Assembly: GCA_026988195.1 (NCBI GenBank)
Contig: JALSLS010000382.1
Span: 1 to 9,312 of the forward strand
DNA length: 9,312 bases
Direction: 5' to 3'
Origin: Methylomonas sp.
GTDB lineage: Bacteria; Pseudomonadota; Gammaproteobacteria; Methylococcales; Methylomonadaceae
The notes under the pieces were generated by a model. It ran no database searches. It was not told where the DNA came from and saw only the letters and a program-made list of their open reading frames with translations. The position numbers were made by a program, and so were the translations under genes. This document shows positions 1-7,397 of this stretch, one piece after another; position 1 is the first letter of the stretch; every line of letters starts with the position of its first letter.

Positions 1-823
1 ACAAAGCATCGGCTTTAGTTTTGTTATGCTGTTCCATCGCTGCAATACCGCCAGATTCTTTAACCCACTTCAGCACTAAGCCCACTAAATACCAATTATA
101 GGTAGCAGGTGTGTTAAGCATTGAGTCATTCTTTGCTTGCAGTTCATAGTCAAAAACAGAAGCAATCCTACTGTCAGCTTGACCTATCAAGTCATCCCGC
201 ACAATGACAATGGTAACACCAGCAGGCCCCATATTTTTTTGTGATCCAGCATAAATAATGCCAAATTTACTCACATCAACCGCACGCGATAAGATATTAG
301 ATGACATATCACAAACCAAAGGTAAGTCACCAAAACTGGGAATATCTTGAAACTCCACTCCATGAATTGTTTCATTATCTGTGTAGTGTAAATATGCAGC
401 ACTTTCATCAACATTCCAACTAGTGTAATCAGGAATCTCGGTAAAATTAGAGGCTTTAGCGTCGGCTGACACAATCACCTCACAATGATTCTTGGCTTCT
501 TTAATTGCTTTTGCCGACCATGCTCCTGTGTTGACGTAACAGGCTTTATCATTACCTCGCAAAATATTCTGTGGAATAGCTGCAAATTGACCTGTTGCTC
601 CTCCTTGTAAGAACAACACTTTATAATTATCAGGAATATTAAGAAGCTCAATTAAGTCGCTTTTTAACTCATCAGCAATAGAGATAAACTCTTTACCACG
701 ATGACTCATTTCCATTACCGACATCCCGGTGCCACGCCAATCTAAAAATTCTTCCTGCGCTTTTAAGAGTACAGATTCAGGTAAAGTTGACGGCCCCGCA
801 CTAAAATTAAAAATTCTGCTCAT
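1..823 (-). CDS. serC: Phosphoserine aminotransferase, 3' end cut by window edge
   Basis: Converts 3-phosphohydroxypyruvate plus glutamate to O-phosphoserine in the cytosol (serine biosynthesis); the same enzyme acts in pyridoxal phosphate synthesis. The frame opens with MSRIFNFSAGPSTLPESVL, the typical SerC start with the FSAGP motif, and stays open for 274 codons to the left edge. The family is about 360 residues, so roughly the last 85 are missing. WRGTGMSVMEMSHR and LFLQGGATGQF are conserved SerC blocks. The PLP-binding lysine lies in GSQKNMGPAG at residue 196, close to Lys198 of the E. coli enzyme. The ATG sits one base after the gyrA stop codon, so the two genes are almost certainly cotranscribed and may be translationally coupled. 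The ribosome-binding site is weak (AGAAGA inside the gyrA end). In many gammaproteobacteria pheA follows serC, but that lies outside the window. Confidence 0.96.
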   Translation of the reverse strand, partial: MSRIFNFSAGPSTLPESVLLKAQEEFLDWRGTGMSVMEMSHRGKEFISIADELKSDLIELLNIPDNYKVLFLQGGATGQFAAIPQNILRGNDKACYVNTGAWSAKAIKEAKNHCEVIVSADAKASNFTEIPDYTSWNVDESAAYLHYTDNETIHGVEFQDIPSFGDLPLVCDMSSNILSRAVDVSKFGIIYAGSQKNMGPAGVTIVIVRDDLIGQADSRIASVFDYELQAKNDSMLNTPATYNWYLVGLVLKWVKESGGIAAMEQHNKTKADAL

Positions 824-824
824 T

Positions 825-3461
825 TTATTCTTCTGTTCCTAAGTTATCTTGTTCTTGGTTAGTATCGCTACCAACATCTTCAATCACTTCGTTATTATCT
901 ATTGGTTCATCAGATTCAACCTCATCATCTTCCAAACCATCAACACGATCCACACCCACTACTTTTTCATTTTTATCTAGGCGAATAACACGGACACCCT
1001 GAGTATTACGACCAACAATAGATATTTCACCTACTTTAGTTCTCACTAAAATACCACCACTGGTAATCAGCATAATTTCATCAGTTTCATTAACTAACAC
1101 GGCACCAACCACTGCCCCATTACGTTCTGATGTCTGCATGGCTATCATGCCCTGCCCGCCTCGTTTATGGCGAGTAAACTCTGCAAGTCGTGTACGCTTT
1201 CCATAACCGTTTTCAGTGATATTTAAAACGGTGCCTTCTGCGGCAATAATTAATGAAATAATGCGTTGCCCTTCCTGTAATCGAATACCTCTAACACCTG
1301 TAGCTGTACGCCCCATTGAACGTACATCGGTTTCATTAAAACAGTTAGCCTTGCCCGAACTACTAAAGAGTAGTACGTTTTGCTGACCATCAGTCACAGC
1401 AACCCCAACCAAGGTATCATTTTCACGCAAATCAATGGCAATTTTGCCATTAGAACGCTGTCTTTCAAATTCTTTTAAGGGGGTTTTTTTAACTGTCCCA
1501 GCAGCCGTTGCCATAAAAATAAATTTATCTTCACTGTATTCACGTACAGTCAACATGGCATTGATTTTTTCACCTTTGTCTAAAGGTAATAAGTTAACAA
1601 AAGGTTTGCCTCGAGACCCTCGACTTGCAACAGGCAAATGGAAAACCTTTAACCAATAAACCTTACCTAGCGATGAAAAACATAAAATAGTATCGTGCGT
1701 ATTTGCAATAATTAGCTTTTCAACAAAATCTTTTTCTTTTGTTGCTGTCGCTGATTTACCACGCCCACCACGTCGCTGCGCTTTATAATCACCTAAAGGT
1801 TGTGATTTTACATAGCCTTCGTGAGACATGGTTACAACCATATCTTCTTCTGTGATTAAATCTTCTGCCGATAAATTAAGATGGTCTTGCAATATTTCAG
1901 TGCGTCGCTCATCAGAATACTGCGTCTTAATCTCTTCTAACTCTTCTCGAATAACTTCCATTAATCGAACATCACTGCCTAATATTTCTAAATAGCCATC
2001 AATTAATTCCAGTAATTCCTTATATTCTTTTACAATTTTCTCTTGCTCTAGCCCTGTTAAACGATGTAATCGTAAATCAAGAATTGCTTGGGTTTGGGCT
2101 TCTGACAGCTTATAGGTTCCATCATTTTGTCCACCAAATTCAAGAGCCAATGTCTCTGGCCTTGTTCTATCAGCATCTGCATTTTCTAATAATGTAGCAA
2201 CTAAACCTAACTCCCAATTTTTAGCTAATAACCTTTGTTTAGCCTCCGCTGGATTTTTTGATGTTTTGATTAGCTCAATCATTTCATCAATATTAGCTAA
2301 TGCGATTGCCAGCCCTTCTAATACATGGGCTCTTTCACGAGCTTTACGTAAATTAAAAATAGTTCTACGGGTAACAATTTCACGCCTATGGTTAATAAAG
2401 GCATCTAGAATCTCTTTAAGATTCATACAATAAGGGCGGCCATCTCTAATGGCTACCATATTAATACCAAACACTGTCTGTAACTGGGTCTGTTTATAAA
2501 GGTTATTAAGCATAACCTCAGGAACTTCCCCCCTTCGCAGCTCAATCACCATACGCATACCATCTTTATCAGACTCATCCCTTAGCGCAGTAATACCTTC
2601 AATTTTACCGAATTTAACCATTTCGGCAATTTTTTCCAACAATCGTGCCTTATTAACTTGATATGGCAACTCAGTAACAATAATAGATTGTTTTGCTCCC
2701 CCTTCACCACGATCTTCAAAGTGACAGCGCGAACGTAAATGAATTCTGCCTCTTCCTGTCGAATAAGCTTCATAAATACCCGACGCACCATTAATAAACC
2801 CCGCCGTCGGAAAATCAGGCCCAGGTACATATTGCATTAACTCTGAAATACTAAGCTCAGGTTTTTCAATTAAGGCTAAGCAAGCACTCACAATTTCAGA
2901 TAGATTGTGAGGTGGAATATTAGTCGCCATACCAACCGCAATCCCCGAAGATCCATTTACCAGTAAGGTAGGGACTCGTGTTGGCATAACGGAAGGTTCT
3001 GACTCTGACTCATCATAGTTGGAAACAAAGTCGACGGTTTCTTTATCAAGATCCGCTAGGATCTGATGTGAAATTTTTGCCATTCGCACTTCGGTATAAC
3101 GCATTGCCGCAGGAGAGTCACCATCAACCGACCCAAAGTTACCCTGCCCATCAATAAGCATGTACCGCATTGAAAAAGGCTGCGCCATTCTTACAATGGT
3201 ATCGTAAACAGCGGTATCACCATGAGGGTGGTATTTACCTATCACATCACCGACAACACGAGCTGATTTTTTATAAGCTTTATTCCAATCATTACCCAGT
3301 ACACTCATTGCATAGAGCACTCGCCTGTGAACTGGTTTTAAGCCATCTCTTACATCTGGCAATGCTCGACCTACAATGACACTCATTGCATAATCAAGAT
3401 ACGATTGTTTCATCTCATCTTCGAGATTAACGGGAATAATTTCTTTAGCGAATTCTGACAT
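825..3461 (-). CDS. gyrA: DNA gyrase subunit A
   Basis: The breakage-reunion subunit of gyrase; with GyrB it forms the A2B2 enzyme that introduces negative supercoils using ATP. It has 878 residues, the normal length for proteobacterial GyrA. The N-terminal winged-helix domain carries the catalytic tyrosine in AAMRYTEVRM at residue 122, exactly the E. coli number. The quinolone region GDVIGKYHPHGDTAVYDTIVRM has Thr at 83 (Ser in E. coli) and Asp at 87. The tower and coiled-coil gate follow. The GyrA box QRRGGRGK at 562-569 separates gyrase from topoisomerase IV ParC, and the beta-pinwheel DNA-wrapping domain comes after it. The last 39 residues (840-878) contain 17 Asp/Glu and no Lys/Arg, an acidic tail like that of E. 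coli GyrA. The start ATG is preceded by a weak ACGGA Shine-Dalgarno. It is followed at one base by serC and preceded at about 200 bp by a hydrolase gene on the same strand. Confidence 0.99.
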   Translation of the reverse strand: MSEFAKEIIPVNLEDEMKQSYLDYAMSVIVGRALPDVRDGLKPVHRRVLYAMSVLGNDWNKAYKKSARVVGDVIGKYHPHGDTAVYDTIVRMAQPFSMRYMLIDGQGNFGSVDGDSPAAMRYTEVRMAKISHQILADLDKETVDFVSNYDESESEPSVMPTRVPTLLVNGSSGIAVGMATNIPPHNLSEIVSACLALIEKPELSISELMQYVPGPDFPTAGFINGASGIYEAYSTGRGRIHLRSRCHFEDRGEGGAKQSIIVTELPYQVNKARLLEKIAEMVKFGKIEGITALRDESDKDGMRMVIELRRGEVPEVMLNNLYKQTQLQTVFGINMVAIRDGRPYCMNLKEILDAFINHRREIVTRRTIFNLRKARERAHVLEGLAIALANIDEMIELIKTSKNPAEAKQRLLAKNWELGLVATLLENADADRTRPETLALEFGGQNDGTYKLSEAQTQAILDLRLHRLTGLEQEKIVKEYKELLELIDGYLEILGSDVRLMEVIREELEEIKTQYSDERRTEILQDHLNLSAEDLITEEDMVVTMSHEGYVKSQPLGDYKAQRRGGRGKSATATKEKDFVEKLIIANTHDTILCFSSLGKVYWLKVFHLPVASRGSRGKPFVNLLPLDKGEKINAMLTVREYSEDKFIFMATAAGTVKKTPLKEFERQRSNGKIAIDLRENDTLVGVAVTDGQQNVLLFSSSGKANCFNETDVRSMGRTATGVRGIRLQEGQRIISLIIAAEGTVLNITENGYGKRTRLAEFTRHKRGGQGMIAMQTSERNGAVVGAVLVNETDEIMLITSGGILVRTKVGEISIVGRNTQGVRVIRLDKNEKVVGVDRVDGLEDDEVESDEPIDNNEVIEDVGSDTNQEQDNLGTEE

Positions 3462-3556
3462 ATATCCGTTTGTTTGTGTTTATGCTAAAACAGCAAGATT
3501 CCTTAGCGTCACCGTAAATAAACCAACACGGTATGACCCAATAAAATAACTGGTCA

Positions 3557-3565
3557 ATTATAACA
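3557..3565 (-). promoter_or_regulatory. Candidate extended -10 promoter for gyrA-serC
   Basis: On the minus strand the sequence reads TGTTATAAT, a perfect extended -10 hexamer for the housekeeping sigma factor, about 95 bases before the gyrA start. No good -35 box is seen 15-19 bases upstream, as expected when the TGn extension compensates. The resulting leader of about 90 bases contains only a short ACCGT/ACGGT stem. No convincing terminator is seen between the upstream hydrolase gene and this site, so read-through into gyrA is also possible. Confidence 0.5.
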
Positions 3566-3657
3566 AAAATTACTAGTAAATAGGAGAAGATATAACAAAA
3601 GATAAAGACTTTACTTTTTCAAATACAAAATCGATATTGTTCACCTATTTAAAGGGA

Positions 3658-4386
3658 CTATTGTGACTGGAAAATTTCGTTTAAAAAGGTTTTCATAGAT
3701 TCCCATGACCGCCTATCTGAAACAGGCTGATAAACAGTCCCAAAATCAGGGTCATTAGCAACGGGATTAGTAAAAGCATGCATCGTCTGGCTATAGTTAT
3801 GTACTTGCCAATCTGCATCAGCGTCAGTTAACTCCTGCTGTAAATCATTAAGCTGTTTACTGGATACCATAGGGTCTTCAGCTCCATTTAAGACCAATAA
3901 CTTTGCAGTGATTTTTGATTTAAGACTCCCTGCTGAAGGCGCATCAAGCAAGCCATGAAATGAAACAACCCCTTTTATATCAGCCCCTGACCTAGCAAGA
4001 TCCAATACACACAAACCACCAAAACAAAAACCAATAGCCGCTACTTTCTTATCATCAACCCATGGCAACAATTTAACTGCATATAAAGCAGCATTCATTC
4101 GCCTTATTACCAAGCTTCGATCATCCATAAAAGGCTGCATTAGCTTTGAACTTTGTTCAATACCCTGACCTAGTATTCCTTTTCCGTACATATCTACAGC
4201 AAAAGCAAAATAACCCATCTCAGCCAGTAATAAAGCTTTTTCTTCAACAAATCCATTTCGACCACTCCAGGCATGATTAATCATAACCGCAGGCCTACGA
4301 CCCTCTACCCTATCGTCATAAGCAAAAAAACCTTCTAGCAAAACATCACCATCAAGATACCCAACAGTATTAGAAATAATAGCCAT
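3658..4386 (-). CDS. Dienelactone hydrolase family protein
   Basis: An alpha/beta hydrolase of the dienelactone hydrolase (carboxymethylenebutenolidase-like) family, 242 residues, with no signal peptide and so presumably cytosolic. The Cys-Asp-His triad can be placed: nucleophile Cys121 in GFCFGG, Asp171 in NGAEDPMV, and His203 in TMHAFTNP. This is almost the spacing of the classical enzyme (Cys123, Asp171, His202). The NHAWSGRNGF segment near residue 40 is the family's oxyanion-side loop. The natural substrate cannot be told from sequence: many chromosomal members are not part of chlorocatechol degradation, and no such genes are nearby. A good ribosome-binding site (AAAGGA) precedes the start. 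It is the last gene of a three-gene cluster, 10 bases after the Dabb-domain gene. Confidence 0.9.
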   Translation of the reverse strand: MAIISNTVGYLDGDVLLEGFFAYDDRVEGRRPAVMINHAWSGRNGFVEEKALLLAEMGYFAFAVDMYGKGILGQGIEQSSKLMQPFMDDRSLVIRRMNAALYAVKLLPWVDDKKVAAIGFCFGGLCVLDLARSGADIKGVVSFHGLLDAPSAGSLKSKITAKLLVLNGAEDPMVSSKQLNDLQQELTDADADWQVHNYSQTMHAFTNPVANDPDFGTVYQPVSDRRSWESMKTFLNEIFQSQ

Positions 4387-4396
4387 AACTTATCCT

Positions 4397-4789
4397 TTAC
4401 TGACTAATAAAGTCATACGCCACCACTCTCTTGGTTAATGGCTTTATTTTTTCTCTAAGTATTTTTTTATGCTTAGGGTTATTTAAGTACGCCTTCAATG
4501 CAGCTTTACTGTTCATGGTAACCGTCACAGCAACATCAAAAGTATCATCAACTATTGACCTATCACTTGGACTTACAACGCCAACATGACGGCTAATAAT
4601 GCCAGGCAAGTTATTTAACTCCTCACTTGCCTTAATAAAGGCAGTTCTATCTGCTTTATTCCCTGGCTGATTTAACCAAACCATAACCACATGGGTAATT
4701 TTCTGGTTCTCTTTCGCAGAAACAGATGTTACAGATAAACAAAGAAAACCTAACAAAGTAATTTGAAGTAAAAGAATTATATTTTTCAT
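4397..4789 (-). CDS. Secreted Dabb-domain (stress-responsive alpha/beta barrel) protein
   Basis: A 130-residue protein whose first 25 residues form a signal peptide: Lys2, then a long Leu/Ile-rich core, with cleavage expected after SVSA before Lys26. Cys17 does not sit in a lipobox, so it is not called a lipoprotein. The mature part matches the Dabb fold (dimeric alpha/beta barrel, ferredoxin-like): a first strand THVVMVWL with His33, the LPGI turn, a middle strand FDVAVTVTM, AYLNNPKH with Tyr101 and His107, and a closing VVAYDF. Dabb proteins are small dimers of mostly unknown role. Cytosolic or plant members are better known, so a periplasmic version is less usual. Its ATG overlaps the phosphatase stop codon (ATGA), so it is translationally coupled to that gene. 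Function beyond the fold is unknown. Confidence 0.82.
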   Translation of the reverse strand: MKNIILLLQITLLGFLCLSVTSVSAKENQKITHVVMVWLNQPGNKADRTAFIKASEELNNLPGIISRHVGVVSPSDRSIVDDTFDVAVTVTMNSKAALKAYLNNPKHKKILREKIKPLTKRVVAYDFISQ

Positions 4790-5271
4790 ACAAGTTGCCC
4801 CGATTGTTTTAATGAGCTTAAAAAACCAGTCGATGCATCCTCCACCATATCTAACACCCGTTCAAAGCCGTATTTTCCACCATAATAGGGGTCAGGCACT
4901 TCAAGTGTATTAAGGTGAGGAGCATATTCTAGAAAATATTTAATTTTATGCTTGTGCTCATCTGGGCAAAACTCCATAACCAATTGATGGTTATCTTCAT
5001 CCATCACTAATAAATAATCAAAATCATGATAATCACCCACTATTACTTTTCTAGCCCTTAATTTCGCCAGATCCACCCCTCTATCTTTTGCCGCTTTTTG
5101 CGCCCTTAAATCAGGCGCATCTCCAACATGATAGGCATGGGTGCCCGCTGAATCAATATCAAACTGATGATCTAGCTGCTCTGACTGTAGTATTTTTTGA
5201 AACACACCCTCAGCCGTTGGAGACCTGCAAATATTCCCCATGCAAACAAACAAAACTCTGATTTTTTCCAT
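4786..5271 (-). CDS. Low-molecular-weight protein tyrosine phosphatase
   Basis: A cytosolic phosphatase that hydrolyses phosphotyrosine through a cysteinyl-phosphate intermediate. It has 161 residues, the usual family size. The N-terminal P-loop CMGNICRS gives nucleophile Cys10 and Arg16 of the C-x5-R motif, followed by SPTAEG. The general acid is Asp127 in VPDPYYGG near the C terminus. Tyr129 and Tyr130 follow, at the place where family members are often themselves phosphorylated. The GVDLAKLRAR segment matches the family's conserved helix. No tyrosine kinase or capsule-export gene is nearby, so it need not be the Wzb type that works with Wzc. It is the first gene of a cluster with the Dabb and hydrolase genes and is divergent from the chemoreceptor. 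A TAAGG Shine-Dalgarno lies about 7 bases before the ATG. Confidence 0.95.
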   Translation of the reverse strand: MEKIRVLFVCMGNICRSPTAEGVFQKILQSEQLDHQFDIDSAGTHAYHVGDAPDLRAQKAAKDRGVDLAKLRARKVIVGDYHDFDYLLVMDEDNHQLVMEFCPDEHKHKIKYFLEYAPHLNTLEVPDPYYGGKYGFERVLDMVEDASTGFLSSLKQSGQLV

Positions 5272-5280
5272 AATAAACCT

Positions 5281-5307
5281 TAAAGTTTGTAAATAAATAG
5301 TCGATAA
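5281..5307 (+). promoter_or_regulatory. Sigma-28 (FliA) promoter for the chemoreceptor gene
   Basis: TAAAGTTT at 5281-5288, exactly 11 bases, then GTCGATAA at 5300-5307. The known FliA consensus is TAAAGTTT-N11-GCCGATAA, so the upstream half is perfect and the downstream half differs at one base. It points at the chemoreceptor gene about 125 bases downstream; chemoreceptor genes are classic class III flagellar-regulon members. Transcription would start near 5315, leaving a leader of about 120 bases. Confidence 0.8.
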
Positions 5308-5312
5308 ATAGA

Positions 5313-5318
5313 ATTATA
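5313..5318 (-). promoter_or_regulatory. Possible -10 box for the phosphatase cluster
   Basis: The minus strand reads TATAAT about 42 bases before the phosphatase ATG. A second TATAAT on the same strand lies at 5332-5337. Neither has a clear -35 box, and the whole stretch is AT-rich, so chance matches are likely. If real, this -10 lies only a few bases from the end of the plus-strand FliA promoter, so the two divergent promoters would compete or be co-regulated. Confidence 0.3.
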
Positions 5319-5387
5319 ACGCAATTGAACTATTATATAGATATTGGCGTAATAGCCTAAGATATTAAAAAAATAATTAATTAAAGG

Positions 5388-5425
5388 ATGGGGGAGTTTC
5401 CCTCATACCTTTATAAAATGAGGAG
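5388..5425 (+). promoter_or_regulatory. Chemoreceptor leader with two mutually exclusive hairpins over the ribosome-binding site
   Basis: CCCTCAT (5400-5406) can pair upstream with ATGGGGG (5388-5394; 7 pairs including one G-U, 5-base loop). Its CCTCAT part can instead pair downstream with ATGAGG (5418-5423; 6 perfect pairs, 11-base loop), which covers most of the AGGAG Shine-Dalgarno at 5421-5425. The two stems share the same anti-Shine-Dalgarno strand, so only one can form. This has the geometry of a translational on/off switch, but no known riboswitch aptamer is recognisable. The strong Shine-Dalgarno 8 bases before 5434 fixes that ATG as the start. Confidence 0.4.
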
Positions 5426-5433
5426 AATTAAAT

Positions 5434-7185
5434 ATGCAACTGATGAACTGGCACTCAGTAGGTACACGTGTTATTGCTATAACCATGTCAACTTTAACCG
5501 TTTTAGGCATTAGCATTTTAATTTTCTATGCTAATAGTGAAAAACAAAAGGTAATTGATTCTAATATCTACGCCGCTAAACAATTGCTCCTTATTTCTGA
5601 GTCTATTCGAAGCGACACTATCAAAAAATGGGATCAAGGTGTTTTTAGCACTCAACACCTTCGGCAGTTAGTACAAAACAAATCACCTTCAGAAGCCAGA
5701 GCCATAGTTATTGCAACAGTTCCCGTTGCGACAGCTTGGAATGTTGTACAAGAAAAAGCCAAAGAAAGTAACTTTCGTTTTAAAGCACCTAGATCAGGTG
5801 CCAGAAACCCGAAAAATGAACCTGACACAATTGAACGTGAAGCGCTCACTTATTTCAAAAACAACCCCGCAGCTAGTGAATATCAATATATTGATGATGA
5901 AAAAAATGAAGCTCGCTATTTTCGCCCCGTAAAACTAGCTAAACAATGTGAACTTTGCCATGGAAACCCCAACACCTCTCAAGCATTATGGGGTAATAGC
6001 AATGGCACAGATATTCTCGGTTACCCCATGGAAAATAAACAACAAGGTGATTTGCATGGTGCTTTTGAAATTATTATCCCCCTTTCAAATGATTTTGCAA
6101 AACTACAAAGCAATATATATATAGCTATTGGATTATTAATGGCCACTTTACTGGTCATTAGCGGCACCGGATATTTTGTCATGAACAGAATAATTATTAG
6201 CCCACTCACCAGCCTTGCTTTGAAGCTTCAGGATATTTCTAGTGGTGATGGCGACTTAACCGCTCGCCTCAACATCCAAGGAAAATCTGAGTTTGCATGG
6301 GTTGCAGGCAGTTTTAATTCTTTTGTCAAAAAAATAGCCAAAACCATTGACAATATTAGTGTTACCAGTGAAAAACTAGCAACAGCCTCTCATCAATTAG
6401 CAGAAATCACACAACAAACAGAGCAAGGTGTAGAAAGACAACTTGAGGAAACGACCCAAGTCGCTACCGCTATGGAGGAAATGACGGCAACGGTTTTAGA
6501 AGTCGCCAGAAATGCAGTTAATGCATCAGAAGCTGCAAGTGCCGCTGATGTAGAAGCAACAACGGGGAAAAATATTGTCACTCAAGCCATGGAGGAAATT
6601 AATCAACTTGCTACAGAGGTTGATAATGCAGCTAATGTTATCCATGAACTAGAAAATGATTCAAATACTATTGGAGAAGTTTTAGGCGTTATTCAAGGCA
6701 TTGCCGAACAAACCAACTTACTCGCTTTAAATGCCGCTATTGAAGCTGCACGCGCTGGTGAGCAAGGTAGAGGTTTTGCTGTTGTAGCTGATGAAGTAAG
6801 AACTTTAGCAAGCCGTACTCAGAACTCAACATTAGAAATTCAACAAACCATTGACCTTCTACAGAATAGAGCAAAAGAAGCGGTCACAGTAATGGATAAA
6901 GGTAAAAAACAAGCTGAATCCAGTGTTGAGCGAGCCTCTTCAGCAAATGAATCAATCACATCAATCAGCGAACGCATTGACACGATTAATGATATGAACA
7001 ATCAAATCGCTGGAGCAGCTGAAGAACAAACCGCTGTTGCTGCAGAAATTAACCGTAATATTAATAATATTAGCGAAGTCACTAATGAAACATCTATTGG
7101 TGCTAGAAACACCTCTGAGGCTTGTAAAGAATTACTCACATTAGCAGACCAATTAAGAAACTCTGTTAGACAATTTAGAACATAA
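5434..7185 (+). CDS. Methyl-accepting chemotaxis protein with haem-binding Tll0287-like (DUF3365) sensor domain
   Basis: An inner-membrane chemoreceptor of 583 residues that signals through CheW/CheA to the flagellar motor. Order of parts: transmembrane helix 1 at about 13-32; periplasmic domain at about 33-227; transmembrane helix 2 at about 228-250; HAMP at about 251-304; cytoplasmic coiled-coil signalling domain to the end. The periplasmic part carries the DUF3365/Tll0287-like hallmarks: RNPKNEPDTIEREAL, then RYFRPV, then CELCHG with Cys172, Cys175 and His176, a c-type haem attachment motif, and GDLHGAFEI just before helix 2. The signalling hairpin tip is IAEQTNLLALNAAIEAARAG around residue 424, nearly invariant in the family. 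There is no C-terminal NWETF-type CheR tether. The likely input is redox state or a haem ligand such as NO or O2 (inference). It is expressed from a FliA promoter and is divergent from the phosphatase cluster. Confidence 0.95.
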   Translation: MQLMNWHSVGTRVIAITMSTLTVLGISILIFYANSEKQKVIDSNIYAAKQLLLISESIRSDTIKKWDQGVFSTQHLRQLVQNKSPSEARAIVIATVPVATAWNVVQEKAKESNFRFKAPRSGARNPKNEPDTIEREALTYFKNNPAASEYQYIDDEKNEARYFRPVKLAKQCELCHGNPNTSQALWGNSNGTDILGYPMENKQQGDLHGAFEIIIPLSNDFAKLQSNIYIAIGLLMATLLVISGTGYFVMNRIIISPLTSLALKLQDISSGDGDLTARLNIQGKSEFAWVAGSFNSFVKKIAKTIDNISVTSEKLATASHQLAEITQQTEQGVERQLEETTQVATAMEEMTATVLEVARNAVNASEAASAADVEATTGKNIVTQAMEEINQLATEVDNAANVIHELENDSNTIGEVLGVIQGIAEQTNLLALNAAIEAARAGEQGRGFAVVADEVRTLASRTQNSTLEIQQTIDLLQNRAKEAVTVMDKGKKQAESSVERASSANESITSISERIDTINDMNNQIAGAAEEQTAVAAEINRNINNISEVTNETSIGARNTSEACKELLTLADQLRNSVRQFRT

Positions 7186-7244
7186 TTATTCCGTGCTAAA
7201 ATAAATGTATAAAAATTTCGTAGTGTACGTGCTTTAAATAACAG

Positions 7245-7269
7245 GGTGGCTAACGTTTTTAAAACCACC
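7245..7269 (+). terminator. Weak hairpin after the chemoreceptor gene, possible terminator
   Basis: GGTGG (7245-7249) and CCACC (7265-7269) can pair about 60 bases after the chemoreceptor stop, with a T-run and A-run inside the loop. No U-tract follows the stem on the plus strand, so it is a poor intrinsic terminator and could be chance. Confidence 0.22.
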
Positions 7270-7284
7270 TAATATTCAAGGGTT

Positions 7285-7333
7285 CAGACTTAGCAGGCTG
7301 GAAAGCATTAGTTTATATAGTCTCTTAAGTCTG
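7285..7333. repeat. Inverted repeat CAGACTTA / TAAGTCTG upstream of ssb
   Basis: A perfect 8-bp inverted repeat, CAGACTTA (7285-7292) and TAAGTCTG (7326-7333), spaced 33 bases apart and followed directly by TCCCCC. The right half reads TTAAGTCTGTCCCC, a sequence type I associate with dispersed REP-like intergenic repeats in gammaproteobacteria; this is recall, not a search. The rest of the gap between the chemoreceptor and ssb (7186-7397) shows no gene, and no ssb promoter could be assigned with confidence. Confidence 0.35.
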
Positions 7334-7397
7334 TCCCCCTTTATTTATCGCACTGTCTAATTTAATTGCAAATAAACATTTAATACCAGGACAGATA

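Noticed and set aside
271..474. Minus-strand ORF of 67 codons at the left end
   Set aside because: Out of frame with the serC coding sequence that covers the same bases and shows conserved motifs throughout, including the PLP lysine block.
1435..1659. Plus-strand ORF of 74 codons inside gyrA
   Set aside because: Antisense to the conserved GyrA pinwheel domain and without any supporting signal.
5315..5433. c-di-GMP riboswitch upstream of the chemoreceptor
   Set aside because: Such aptamers often precede motility genes, but the conserved aptamer core is not present in this AT-rich leader; only simple competing hairpins are seen.
7002..7268. Minus-strand ORF of 88 codons over the chemoreceptor 3' end
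   Set aside because: It lies antisense to a clearly coding signalling domain, has no recognisable motif or ribosome site, and is the usual antisense shadow.
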